This document shows, piece after piece, positions 28,594 through 36,204 of a stretch of 64,000 nt of DNA. The position numbers and the translations under genes were made by a program. The notes below the pieces were generated by a model. That model searched no databases, was not told the DNA's origin, and saw only the letters and a program-made list of their open reading frames with translations. Within the stretch, counting starts at the first letter, position 1. Each line of letters opens with the position of its first letter. The DNA is from Amycolatopsis methanolica 239. GTDB lineage: Bacteria > Actinomycetota > Actinomycetes > Mycobacteriales > Pseudonocardiaceae. The stretch is from the NCBI RefSeq assembly GCF_000739085.1, contig NZ_CP009110.1, positions 2,976,001 to 3,040,000 on the forward strand. The letters are read 5' to 3'.

Positions 28594-29367
28594 ATGACAG
28601 CTGGGCTGGAGTTCGCGCGCGACGGGGATGTGGCCACCCTCACCTTCGCGCGGCCGGAGAAGAAGAACGCGATTTCCCACGACATGTGGGCGGCCATTCC
28701 GGACGTCGTCGCCGAGGTGGAGGGCGATCCGGGGCTCAAGGTGCTCGTCCTGACCGGTGCCGGCCCGGACTTCTCGGCCGGGGCGGACATCTCCGAGTTC
28801 GGCAGCCTGCGCTCCACCGCCGACGGCGCCGCCGCCTACGACCAGGTCGTCGAGGGCGCGGTCACCGCCCTGGCCGGGATGACGAAGCCGACCGTGGCGA
28901 AGATCCGCGGCAACTGCATCGGCGGCGGCTGCCAGATCTCCGTCGCCTGCGACTTCCGCTTCGCCGACACCACCGCGCGCTTCGGGATCACTCCGGCGAA
29001 ACTCGGCATCGTCTACGACTTCCGCTCCACCCGCCAGCTGGTGTCCCTCATCGGGCCCGCCCACGCGCGGTACTTCCTGCTCTCCGGCCAGCTCATCGAC
29101 GCCGCCCGCGCCCGCGAGATCGGCCTCCTCAACGACGTGTTCACCGACCTCGACGCCGGCGTGTCGGACTTCGCGGCCACCCTCTGCTCCCGGTCGCAGA
29201 CCTCGGTCCGCGGTATGAACCGGATCATCGGCAAGATCCTCGACGGACAGTCCGAAAGCGACAGCGAGGTCGAGGGGATCCGCTCGGCGGCCATCCACGG
29301 CGAGGACTACGCCGAGGGCGTGGCTGCCTTCCTCGACCGCCGCCCGCCGAAGTTCACCGCCTCCTGA
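28594..29367 (+). CDS. Enoyl-CoA hydratase/isomerase-family (crotonase) protein
   Basis: A 257-residue crotonase-fold protein. The first oxyanion-hole segment is FSAGADISEFG and the second is GNCIGGGCQISVACDFRFA. In classical hydratases the position after GGG-x is an acidic catalytic residue; here it is Gln (GGGCQI), as in many non-hydratase crotonases, so hydration of enoyl-CoA is doubtful and isomerase or other acyl-CoA chemistry is possible. It is transcribed alone and ends at a strong bidirectional terminator. Confidence 0.88.
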   Translation: MTAGLEFARDGDVATLTFARPEKKNAISHDMWAAIPDVVAEVEGDPGLKVLVLTGAGPDFSAGADISEFGSLRSTADGAAAYDQVVEGAVTALAGMTKPTVAKIRGNCIGGGCQISVACDFRFADTTARFGITPAKLGIVYDFRSTRQLVSLIGPAHARYFLLSGQLIDAARAREIGLLNDVFTDLDAGVSDFAATLCSRSQTSVRGMNRIIGKILDGQSESDSEVEGIRSAAIHGEDYAEGVAAFLDRRPPKFTAS

Positions 29368-29374
29368 CGACGAA

Positions 29375-29405
29375 GCGGCCTCCGTCCGAACCGGACGGAG
29401 GCCGC
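29375..29405. terminator. Bidirectional terminator
   Basis: A perfect 14-bp stem (gcggcctccgtccg / cggacggaggccgc) with a 3-nt loop between the convergent crotonase and cyclophilin genes. Confidence 0.9.
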
Positions 29406-29420
29406 TCCCGCGACAAGAAC

Positions 29421-30272
29421 TCAGCCGATCGTCACCGCGGTGAACTTGACCTCCATGTTCGGCTTGCCGCCACCCGGGCTCGGGTCGAAGCTGCCGTCGT
29501 GGCCGGCGCGCGCCACCTTGTCGAGCACCTCCAGGCCCGCGTCGCCGATCGAGCCGAACACCGTGTAGTCCGGGCTCAGCTCCGCCGGGCCGTACACCAT
29601 GAAGAACTGGCTGCCGTTGGTGTTCGGGCCCGCGTTGGCCATCGCCAGAAGGCCGCGGCCGTAGGTCAGCTCGGGGAACGTCTCGTCGGCGAACGAGTAG
29701 CCGGGACCGCCGCTGCCGGTGCCGCTCGGGTCGCCGCACTGCAGCATCATCAGGCTCGCGTCGGTGCCCAGCCGCGCGCACGAGGTGTCGGTGTAGTACC
29801 CCTGCTGCGCCAGGCTCAGGAAGCTGTTCACGGTGCACGGCGCGAGTGCGCGGTCCAGCGTCAGCGGGATGTCGCCGGCGGTGGTCTTCAGCGTGACGTT
29901 CACCGTCCCGGTCGATGGGATGTCCTTGGTCTGCGGCGGGTTGTTCGGCTTCGCGGCCGGCTCGTTCGGCGTGGCCGGGTACTCGCACTGCACGGGGTTC
30001 GCCAGCGGCGTCGGCCGGTGCGGCACCGCGGCGCGCTGCGTCGGGATGTTCAGCTCGGTCGCCGAGGGCGAGGTCGTCGGGGAGGCCGCCGCGTCGCCGC
30101 CGTCGCCGCCGCGGGTAGCGAAGAACACCACCAGCCCGGCGACCACGACCACCGCGCCGACGGTCGCGCCGACGCCGACGATCTTGCGCCGTCGCGCCTG
30201 CTCCGCCCGGCGGGCCATCTGCCGCTCGAGCTTGCGCTTCGCGGCCTCACGGCGCTGCTGGTTGGTCGCCAC
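29421..30272 (-). CDS. Membrane-anchored cyclophilin-type peptidyl-prolyl isomerase
   Basis: A 283-residue protein with a basic cytosolic N-terminus (NQQRREAAKRKLERQMARR), one transmembrane helix (about residues 33-55), a Ser/Thr/Pro linker, and a C-terminal cyclophilin domain. The domain contains TVNSFLSLAQQGYYTDTSCAR, FADETFPELTYGRGLLAMAN and NTNGSQFFMVYG. It probably assists proline isomerisation in extracytoplasmic proteins. The GTG at 30272 follows GGAGGG; an in-frame GTG at 30290 is less likely. In mycobacteria a similar gene (Rv2582) sits beside rel, matching the context here. Confidence 0.92.
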   Translation of the reverse strand: MATNQQRREAAKRKLERQMARRAEQARRRKIVGVGATVGAVVVVAGLVVFFATRGGDGGDAAASPTTSPSATELNIPTQRAAVPHRPTPLANPVQCEYPATPNEPAAKPNNPPQTKDIPSTGTVNVTLKTTAGDIPLTLDRALAPCTVNSFLSLAQQGYYTDTSCARLGTDASLMMLQCGDPSGTGSGGPGYSFADETFPELTYGRGLLAMANAGPNTNGSQFFMVYGPAELSPDYTVFGSIGDAGLEVLDKVARAGHDGSFDPSPGGGKPNMEVKFTAVTIG

Positions 30273-30417
30273 CTGCCCTCCAGAATCCACTCGACGTCAC
30301 CGATCGGGTGGCGGCAGTCTATGGGCACAGCCTGTGAGGACCCTGTACAGCCCCGGTTAGGGTGGGTGCCGGGCATCCCGGGCACGGGTGGACGGGTCGA
30401 CGCGGAGGTGGGTTTTC

Positions 30418-31026
30418 GTGCTCGTCGTCGGGTTTCCGGCAGGCGCGCTGCGGGCCAACTGCTACCTGCTCGCGCCCGGCCCGGACACCGCCTGCGTGGT
30501 GGTCGACCCGGGCGAGGACTCCGCGGCCCGCGTCGCCGAGGCCCTCGCCGAGCACCGCCTGACCCCGGCGGCCGTGCTGGCCACCCACGGCCACTCCGAC
30601 CATGTCGGAGGCGCTCCGGTGTTGACTGCGGCGCACGACGTTCCGATGTGGATCCACCCCGCCGACCGCGGCCTGCACGAGGGCGGCGAGCCCGCCGACG
30701 TGCGCGACCTGACCGGCGCGCCGCTGGAGCTGGCCGGCCTGGCGATCGACGTCGACCTGGTGCCCGGCCACACCGACGGCTCGGTGGTGTTCCGCGTGAC
30801 CACACCGGAGGGCGGCAGGCTGGCCCTGACCGGCGACACGCTCTTCGCAGGCTCGGTCGGCCGTGGCGACCAGCGGCGGCTCGGGGAGTCCCTGCGCGAC
30901 GCGCTGCTGCCGCTGCCCGACGACACGGTGGTGCTGCCCGGGCACGGCCCGGCCACGACGATCGGCCGTGAACGGGCCGGCAATCCGTTCCTGAGCGGGG
31001 CGCGCAGCGTCGTCCCGGCGCGGTGA
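30418..31026 (+). CDS. MBL-fold metallo-hydrolase (glyoxalase II-like, Rv2581c type)
   Basis: A 202-residue metallo-beta-lactamase-fold protein. The binuclear metal motif is THGHSDHVGG, later histidines lie in VPGHTDGSV and LPGHGPATTI, and the bridging Asp is in LTGDTLF. Members hydrolyse thioesters such as lactoyl-glutathione or mycothiol-type substrates; the natural substrate here is unknown. The GTG at 30418 follows GGAGG at 30404-30408. The same neighbourhood (rel, cyclophilin, MBL) occurs in mycobacteria. Confidence 0.92.
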   Translation: MLVVGFPAGALRANCYLLAPGPDTACVVVDPGEDSAARVAEALAEHRLTPAAVLATHGHSDHVGGAPVLTAAHDVPMWIHPADRGLHEGGEPADVRDLTGAPLELAGLAIDVDLVPGHTDGSVVFRVTTPEGGRLALTGDTLFAGSVGRGDQRRLGESLRDALLPLPDDTVVLPGHGPATTIGRERAGNPFLSGARSVVPAR

Positions 31027-31036
31027 TGGGGGAGAA

Positions 31037-31690
31037 GTGACCGAGCCGAAGAAGCCGGTGGAACCGCAGCGGCTGCCGCTGCACCAGGAGGACCCGGGGC
31101 TGACGCGCCGCAGGCTGATCTCCGGACTGGCGGGCGTGCTGATCATGGCCGCCGCGTTCGGCGGGATCGCGGGCCTGATCGGCGGGCAGGTCGCGGGCCT
31201 GGTCGCCGCGGCGGTGGTCGGCTTGCCGCTGCTGTACGTCGTGCTGTGGAACGTGCGGCGCAAGCTGTGGCTGGAGGGCAGCGCCGTGCTGGTGCGCACG
31301 TGGCGCACCAGCCGGGTGGATCTGGCGCAGGCGCGGCGCATCGACCTGCTGGTGACCGACGTGCGCGGCGCGCGCACGGTCAGCCTGCTGTTCAACTCCG
31401 GGCAGCGCGGGCAGGTCGTCAAGATCGACCTGGCGGTCTACGCCGGCACCGGCGGGCGCGAGCTGCCCATCCTCACGCTGCGGAAGCTGGCCGACGCGGT
31501 GGCGAACAACATCGAGGCCAACGGGCTGGTCTTTTCCGAGCTGCTGGTCGCGCAGCTGCGGGCCGAAGCGCGCGGCGCCGGCGTGCCGGACCGGCCGCTC
31601 TACCAGCTGGCGTCCGCGGCGCCGTCGGGCAAGATCGCGCAGCGGTTCACGATGGAGGCTGTGAGCCGGTTCGTCGCGCAGCTGGGCTGA
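31037..31690 (+). CDS. Membrane protein, 217 aa, unknown function
   Basis: After a proline-rich cytosolic N-terminus there are two transmembrane helices (about residues 28-48 and 50-71) and a soluble C-terminal domain of about 145 residues. That domain contains LVTDVRGARTVSLLFNSGQRGQ and ADAVANNIEANGLVFSELL. I recognise no named family. The GTG follows GGGGGAG, 10 bp after the MBL gene, so the two are probably cotranscribed. Its 3' end overlaps the convergent gene by 44 bp. Confidence 0.7.
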   Translation: MTEPKKPVEPQRLPLHQEDPGLTRRRLISGLAGVLIMAAAFGGIAGLIGGQVAGLVAAAVVGLPLLYVVLWNVRRKLWLEGSAVLVRTWRTSRVDLAQARRIDLLVTDVRGARTVSLLFNSGQRGQVVKIDLAVYAGTGGRELPILTLRKLADAVANNIEANGLVFSELLVAQLRAEARGAGVPDRPLYQLASAAPSGKIAQRFTMEAVSRFVAQLG

Positions 31691-31919
31691 CTTCGCCGTT
31701 GCGGCCGCCGAGCCGGTCCTCGATCCGGGCCAGCTGCTCGCGGATGCCTTCCAGCTGGTAGACGATCTCCGGCAGCTCCTCCGCCGCGAAGGTGGCGAGC
31801 CGCTCCAGGTGCTTGGCCGCGTCGCGCAGCTCGGTGAGGGCGGTGGCGATCCGCGGCAGGCTCGTGAACGTGCCGGCCACGGCTTTCGTCAGGCGCCGCG
31901 GCAGTGCGTGAACGACCAT
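31647..31919 (-). CDS. Small helical protein, 90 aa
   Basis: A predicted all-helical protein with a coiled-coil-like heptad stretch (ELRDAAKHLERLATFAAEEL and YQLEGIREQLARIEDRL). The C-terminal 20 residues are polar. No family is recognised. It starts with ATG at 31919. The 44-bp convergent overlap with the upstream gene lowers confidence, but the amphipathic pattern looks real. Confidence 0.55.
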   Translation of the reverse strand: MVVHALPRRLTKAVAGTFTSLPRIATALTELRDAAKHLERLATFAAEELPEIVYQLEGIREQLARIEDRLGGRNGEVSPAARRTGSQPPS

Positions 31920-32004
31920 GACCCCTCCCCGCCGGACGGGAACTGTGCCCGGCCTTCGTACCGCATCGCGGGGGCCGCGACCAGGCCGGGGTGCCCGGCT
32001 GTGG

Positions 32005-33951
32005 CTAGTGGGCGCTGGTGTGGCTGATGTGACTCATGGGCTCCCGGCTGGCGATCACCGCGGCCAGGACGGTGGTCACCGGCACGGCCGCGACAATGCC
32101 GACGCTGCCTGCCAGTGTCCGGACGATCTCCTGCGCGATGTCCTGCGAGCCGAGGATCGCGCCGAGCCCGACGCCGGAGATCGACGAGTACAGCATCACC
32201 GGCAGCGCCGCGCCCGCGTAGGCCATGACCAGCGTGTTCACCGCCGAGCCGACGTGGTCGCGGCCGATGCGCAGCCCGGCGGAGTACAGCTCGCGCCAGC
32301 TCAGCGACGGGTTGGCGCGCCGCAGCTCCCACACCGCGCTGGTCTGGGTGACAGTGACGTCGTCGAGCACGCCGAGCGCGCCGATGACGATGCCGGCCAG
32401 CAGCAGGCCGCGCGCGTCGATGCCGTGACCGAGCGCGGCGATGAGCGTGGAGGTGCTGTCGTCCAGGCCGGTCAGGGACGCGGCCGCGGAGAAGATCGCC
32501 GACAGCGTGCCGATCAGCGCGAGGCTCACCAGCGTGCCCAGCACCGCGACCGACGTGCGGGCGGACACGCCGTGGGTCAGGTACAGGGCGATGAACATGA
32601 TCAGCCCGGCGCCCACGATCGCGACCAGCAGCGGGTTCTCCCCGGCCAGGATCGCGGGCAGCACGAACGCCACGAGCACGACGAAGCTGAGGACCAGCGC
32701 GCCGAGCGCGGCCACGCCATGCCAGCGCCCGAGGACGACCACGGCGATCGCGAACAGCGCGGCGAGCACCGCGAGCGGGAAGCCGCGCTGGAAGTCGACC
32801 AGCTGGTAGGAAGCGGGATCGGTGGCGTCCCCGCCGTTGTAGGCCAGTACGACGTCGTCCCCGGCGGTGAAGCGTGGTGTGCTCGGCTCGATGGGGACGG
32901 TCAGCTCGACGCTGCGCCCGCTGCCCGGGCCGTCGGTGAGGGCGATCGTGGCGGCGAGGCAGGGCTTGGCGTCCGGCTGGTCGCCGACCTGCACCTGACC
33001 GTCGGCCAGGCACGGGCCGGAGGTGGCGGTGGTGATGGTGCCGTGGATCGGGCTGCCCTGGGAGATCGCCGAGGTGGGCTTGTCCTGGCCCCAGGGGTAG
33101 AGCAGGAGCAGCCCGGCGACGGTGAGGGCCGCGATGGGCGCGAGCAGCCAGATGAGGAGGAGCTTGACGCGCCGGGAGGCCGGGGGCGCGGGGGAGTGGC
33201 CGTGACCGTGGCCGTGCCCGGCAGGTGGGGTGACGGGCGGCGCGGCAGCCCGGCGGCGGCTGGGGGCGGCGGTGCTGCCGTCGGCCCTGGTGCGGCGCGC
33301 GGTGCGGGGGCGTTCGGCGTGGTCTGGTGCCGGCTCGGCGGTGGGCTGGTGCCCGTCCGCCTCCAGGGCGCGGCGGGTGCCTTTGGCGCGGTGTGCTGCG
33401 CCGGGGAGGTCGGGGTCTGGATCGGTGCTGGTGTGGTGGGTGCCGTCGGCGCTGGGGGTGGTTCCGCGTCGGATGGTGCTGTTCGCGCGGGGTGTGGTGG
33501 CGGGGTCGGGTGTGGGTTCGGTGGTGGGGTGTTGTCCGGTGGTGTCCGCGCTCCGGGGGTGGCGGGCGCCGGGGCGGTGTGCTGCGCCGGGGCGGTCGGC
33601 GTCTGGCTCGGTGCTGGTGTGGTGGGTTCCGGCGCCGGGGGCGTGCCCGCGCCGGGTCGCGGCGGGGTGGTGGCGGCCGCGGAGGTGGCTCTCCTCGGCA
33701 GGGCCGGTGGCGTGGTGGCTTCGGCGGGCAGCGCTCCCGGTCCCGCGGACGGCTCCATCGGAGCCGTCCAGGCGCCCGGACCGGCGAGCGTCGGCGGGGG
33801 CGTGGCGCGGGCCGGTGGGCGCGGACGGCGCGTCGCTCTCGGCGTAGCCGCGGGCTCGTCGCGCGCGGCGTTGTCCCGGGTCGGCAGCAGGCGGCCCGGG
33901 GACGCGGCGGATCGGCCCGGTCTCCGCCGCGGGGTCGTCGTCGTGCTGCAC
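32005..33951 (-). CDS. YibE/F-family membrane protein with long disordered N-terminus
   Basis: About 648 residues. The C-terminal 390 residues are a polytopic YibE/F domain with about eight helices, including LYLTHGVSARTSVAVLGTLV, GALGVLDDVTVTQTSAVWEL and RIGRDHVGSAVNTLVMAYAG. The N-terminal 250 residues are Pro/Thr/Asp/His-rich and probably disordered, and contain a 62-residue tandem duplication. The family's function is unknown; transport is often suggested. The start is uncertain: GTG 33951 is proposed, but the frame is open to 34080 and low-complexity sequence hides the true one. Confidence 0.8.
   Translation of the reverse strand: MQHDDDPAAETGPIRRVPGPPAADPGQRRARRARGYAESDAPSAPTGPRHAPADARRSGRLDGSDGAVRGTGSAARRSHHATGPAEESHLRGRHHPAATRRGHAPGAGTHHTSTEPDADRPGAAHRPGARHPRSADTTGQHPTTEPTPDPATTPRANSTIRRGTTPSADGTHHTSTDPDPDLPGAAHRAKGTRRALEADGHQPTAEPAPDHAERPRTARRTRADGSTAAPSRRRAAAPPVTPPAGHGHGHGHSPAPPASRRVKLLLIWLLAPIAALTVAGLLLLYPWGQDKPTSAISQGSPIHGTITTATSGPCLADGQVQVGDQPDAKPCLAATIALTDGPGSGRSVELTVPIEPSTPRFTAGDDVVLAYNGGDATDPASYQLVDFQRGFPLAVLAALFAIAVVVLGRWHGVAALGALVLSFVVLVAFVLPAILAGENPLLVAIVGAGLIMFIALYLTHGVSARTSVAVLGTLVSLALIGTLSAIFSAAASLTGLDDSTSTLIAALGHGIDARGLLLAGIVIGALGVLDDVTVTQTSAVWELRRANPSLSWRELYSAGLRIGRDHVGSAVNTLVMAYAGAALPVMLYSSISGVGLGAILGSQDIAQEIVRTLAGSVGIVAAVPVTTVLAAVIASREPMSHISHTSAH
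33319..33690 (-). repeat. Two 186-bp tandem repeats inside the YibE/F gene
   Basis: Segments near 33319-33504 and 33505-33690 align with a constant 186-bp offset; for example gcggtgtgctgcgcc begins at 33388 and again at 33574, followed by GGTGCTGGTGTGGTGGGT in both. Each encodes a 62-residue unit containing THHTST-x-PD and PGAAHR. The offset is a multiple of three, so the frame is kept. Confidence 0.8.
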
Positions 33952-34081
33952 CGGTCCATCGTCCCGCCCTCCCGTGTCACTCCAGCGGGTGGGTCGTGAA
34001 ATTCCTCCGCGAAACGGCGTAACGACGGCGGCGCAGTTCCGTCCTACTGGCGTAGAGCAGCGGGAGGACAGGAGGCCCATC

Positions 34082-34486
34082 GTGCACGCCGAAACGGTCG
34101 AAGAACACCAGTTCGTCAGCCTGGACGGCTACGACATCCCGGTCTTTTCGCGGTGGAGCTACACCACCGCCGATCCCTACGCCGTCACGCTGTCCTTCCG
34201 CGCCGACCGCGGCCGGTGGGTCGAGTGGTGCTTCGCGCGCGACCTGCTCGTCGAAGGCCTGAACGCGCCGGCGGGCGAGGGCGACGTGCGGATCCGGCCC
34301 GACATGACGGCCGGCCCGGACCAGCTGATGATGGAGCTGGAGTCGCCGGACGGGTACGCGATCGTCGAGTTCAGCCGCGAGGGCGCGGCCCGCTTCATCG
34401 CCTCCACCCACGCGCTCGTGCCGCTCGGCGCGGAGGGCGACCTGGTCGACGTGGACGGGTTCATCGCGGAGGTCACCAAGGTCTGA
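34082..34486 (+). CDS. SsgA-family sporulation/cell-division regulator-like protein
   Basis: A 134-residue protein matching the SsgA-like pattern: RWSYTTADPYAVTLSFRADR, then VEWCFARDLLVEGL, GEGDVRIRP and ALVPLGAEGDLVDVDGFI. In streptomycetes, SsgA-like proteins control FtsZ placement and peptidoglycan events during sporulation septation. They are restricted to morphologically complex actinobacteria, so the gene is also a taxonomic hint. The GTG at 34082 follows AGGAGG. It stands alone, divergent from the YibE/F gene. Confidence 0.88.
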   Translation: MHAETVEEHQFVSLDGYDIPVFSRWSYTTADPYAVTLSFRADRGRWVEWCFARDLLVEGLNAPAGEGDVRIRPDMTAGPDQLMMELESPDGYAIVEFSREGAARFIASTHALVPLGAEGDLVDVDGFIAEVTKV

Positions 34487-34541
34487 GCCCCGTTCCCCGC
34501 GGCGGCGAACGGCGTTCACCACGCCGTGATCAACTCCGCGG

Positions 34542-35621
34542 ATGAGCCTGCTCACGCGCGCCACGGCGGCGATCGCCGCCCTCCTGCTCCTCCTCGTCAC
34601 GGCTCCCGCGGCGGCGCCGACACCGCGCTGGCCCGCGGCGCCACCTACCGGACGCTGACGTTGTCCAGCGCGCACGGACTGGTCGTCGCGCACCTCGTCA
34701 CGGCCGACCTGACCGATCCGCGCGTGGACGTCGACCTGCTGCACCCCGCGTCGGTCGCCGAGCGGGCCACCGTCTCCGCCCTGGTCACCGCGCAGCACGC
34801 GGTCGCGGGGATCAACGGCGACTTCTGGCAGCGGTTCGGGCCCGCGATGCCGTCCGGGGTCACCACCAGCGACGTGTTCGGCTTCGGCGCCGACCACCGG
34901 TTGCGCACCGCGCGGCTGGAGTTCGCGGGCACGCTGCGCTCCCGGGCGGGCGAGTTCGACCTGGAAGGGCTCAACCAGTACGCGCTGCCGGTGGACGGCA
35001 TCGGCGTCTACACCCCCAACTGGGGCGCGATGTCCCGGGCCCGCGCGGCCTGCGGCACCGGCACCAGCCGCTCGGCGCCGTGCACCCCGCAGGTCGAAGA
35101 GGTCGTCGTGCGGCACGGGGTCGTGGTCGCCGAGTCCGCGGGCGCGGGCGCGGGGCCGACGAGCCCGGCAGCGTCGTGCTGCTCGGCCGCGAGCGCGGGG
35201 CGGCCGAGCTGGCCGGGCTCCGGGTGGGCGACCGGGTGCTGGTGACCGACCGGCTCGTCGCCCGCGGCGTGCCGCCGTTCGAGTTCGCGGTCGGCGGGTT
35301 CCCCATCCTCGACGACGGGGCCGCGCTGCCCGGGCTGGACGCCTCGCTCGCACCGCGCACGGCGGCCGGGGCGAGCGCGGACGGGCGGACGCTGTACCTG
35401 CTCGCGGTCGACGGCCGCAGCGCAGCCAGCACCGGGATGGGGGTCGGCGAGGTCGCCGCGTTGCTGGCGTCGCTGGGCGCGAGCGAGGCCGTGAACCTCG
35501 ACGGCGGCGGGTCGACGACCCTGGTGACGGCCGGCCGCGGCGCCCCGCGACGGTGCGCAACACCCCCTCGGACGGCGCCGAACGCGCGGTCGCCAACGGG
35601 ATCGGCGTGTTCGTGCGTTAG
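34542..35621 (+). pseudogene. Phosphodiester glycosidase (NAGPA-domain) gene with three frame breaks
   Basis: Read in one frame only fragments appear, but joining frames gives a coherent secreted protein: signal peptide MSLLTRATAAIAALLLLLVT (34542 onward), then TLSSAHGLVVAHLVTADLTD and AVAGINGDFWQR, then FAVGGFPILDDG and EAVNLDGGGSTTLV, then a C-terminus ending GIGVFVR and TAG at 35621. The breaks lie near 34605-34620, 35145-35165 and 35535-35548. Each needs a shift in the same direction (one missing base), and each is in GC-rich repetitive sequence. The family removes sugar phosphodiesters. This may be a true pseudogene or clustered sequencing errors. Confidence 0.75.
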
Positions 35622-35739
35622 CCGGCGCGGCACGACGCCCACCACCAGTGCCAGTGCGGCGGCGAGGTAGCGTGCACACCGGCGAACGCCCCGGCCGCCG
35701 GGTTCGTGGTTGCCTTCATCGTCCACACGGGACGGACAG

Positions 35740-36204
35740 CCACTCCTGCGGCGGCACGCCCAGCCGGATGCGGTCCAGCTGAATGAGCGGGACCGGCCGG
35801 GCGAGCTGGTGCATGTCGATGTGAGTGGCGGCGGGCGGGCGCACGGTCGCGGCAGTGATCAGCACAAGGCCGCCCGCCGCGCACCACGGGTCGGGTTTGA
35901 GTTCGTGCACTGCGCCTTCGGTGATCACCACCGGCCGGCCTACGCCGGAATACACCCCGACGAAACGTCACCACCTGCGCTGCCTTCCTCCGCCGCGCCG
36001 CACAGGCCTTCGCCGCCCACGGCGTCCCAGCCATTGAGCGGGTCATGACTGACCACGCCCTGGCTTACCGGCGCTCGCACGCCTTCCGCACCGCGCTGGC
36101 CGACATCGGGGCCAGCCATCGGCAACCACCACCGCGCCCACACCATCCTCAGCGGCCAACCACCCATCACCCGCGTCCACAACCTCAGTGGGCACTACAG
36201 CTAG
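35740..36204 (+). pseudogene. IS481-type transposase remnant
   Basis: Translation across frames gives IS481-family blocks: RPGELVHVDV with the first catalytic Asp, GGGRAHGRGSDQHKAARR, FEFVHCAFGDHHRPAYAG, then after a frame change AFAAHGVPAIERVMTDHALAYR (second Asp; the usual DN is DH), and finally NHHRAHTILSGQPPITRVHN followed by GHYS and a stop. The segment between GASHR and NHHRAH that should carry the catalytic Glu (KVERFNRT type) is missing, so the element is dead. Its stop overlaps the stop of the convergent PBP gene. No terminal inverted repeats were found. Confidence 0.78.
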
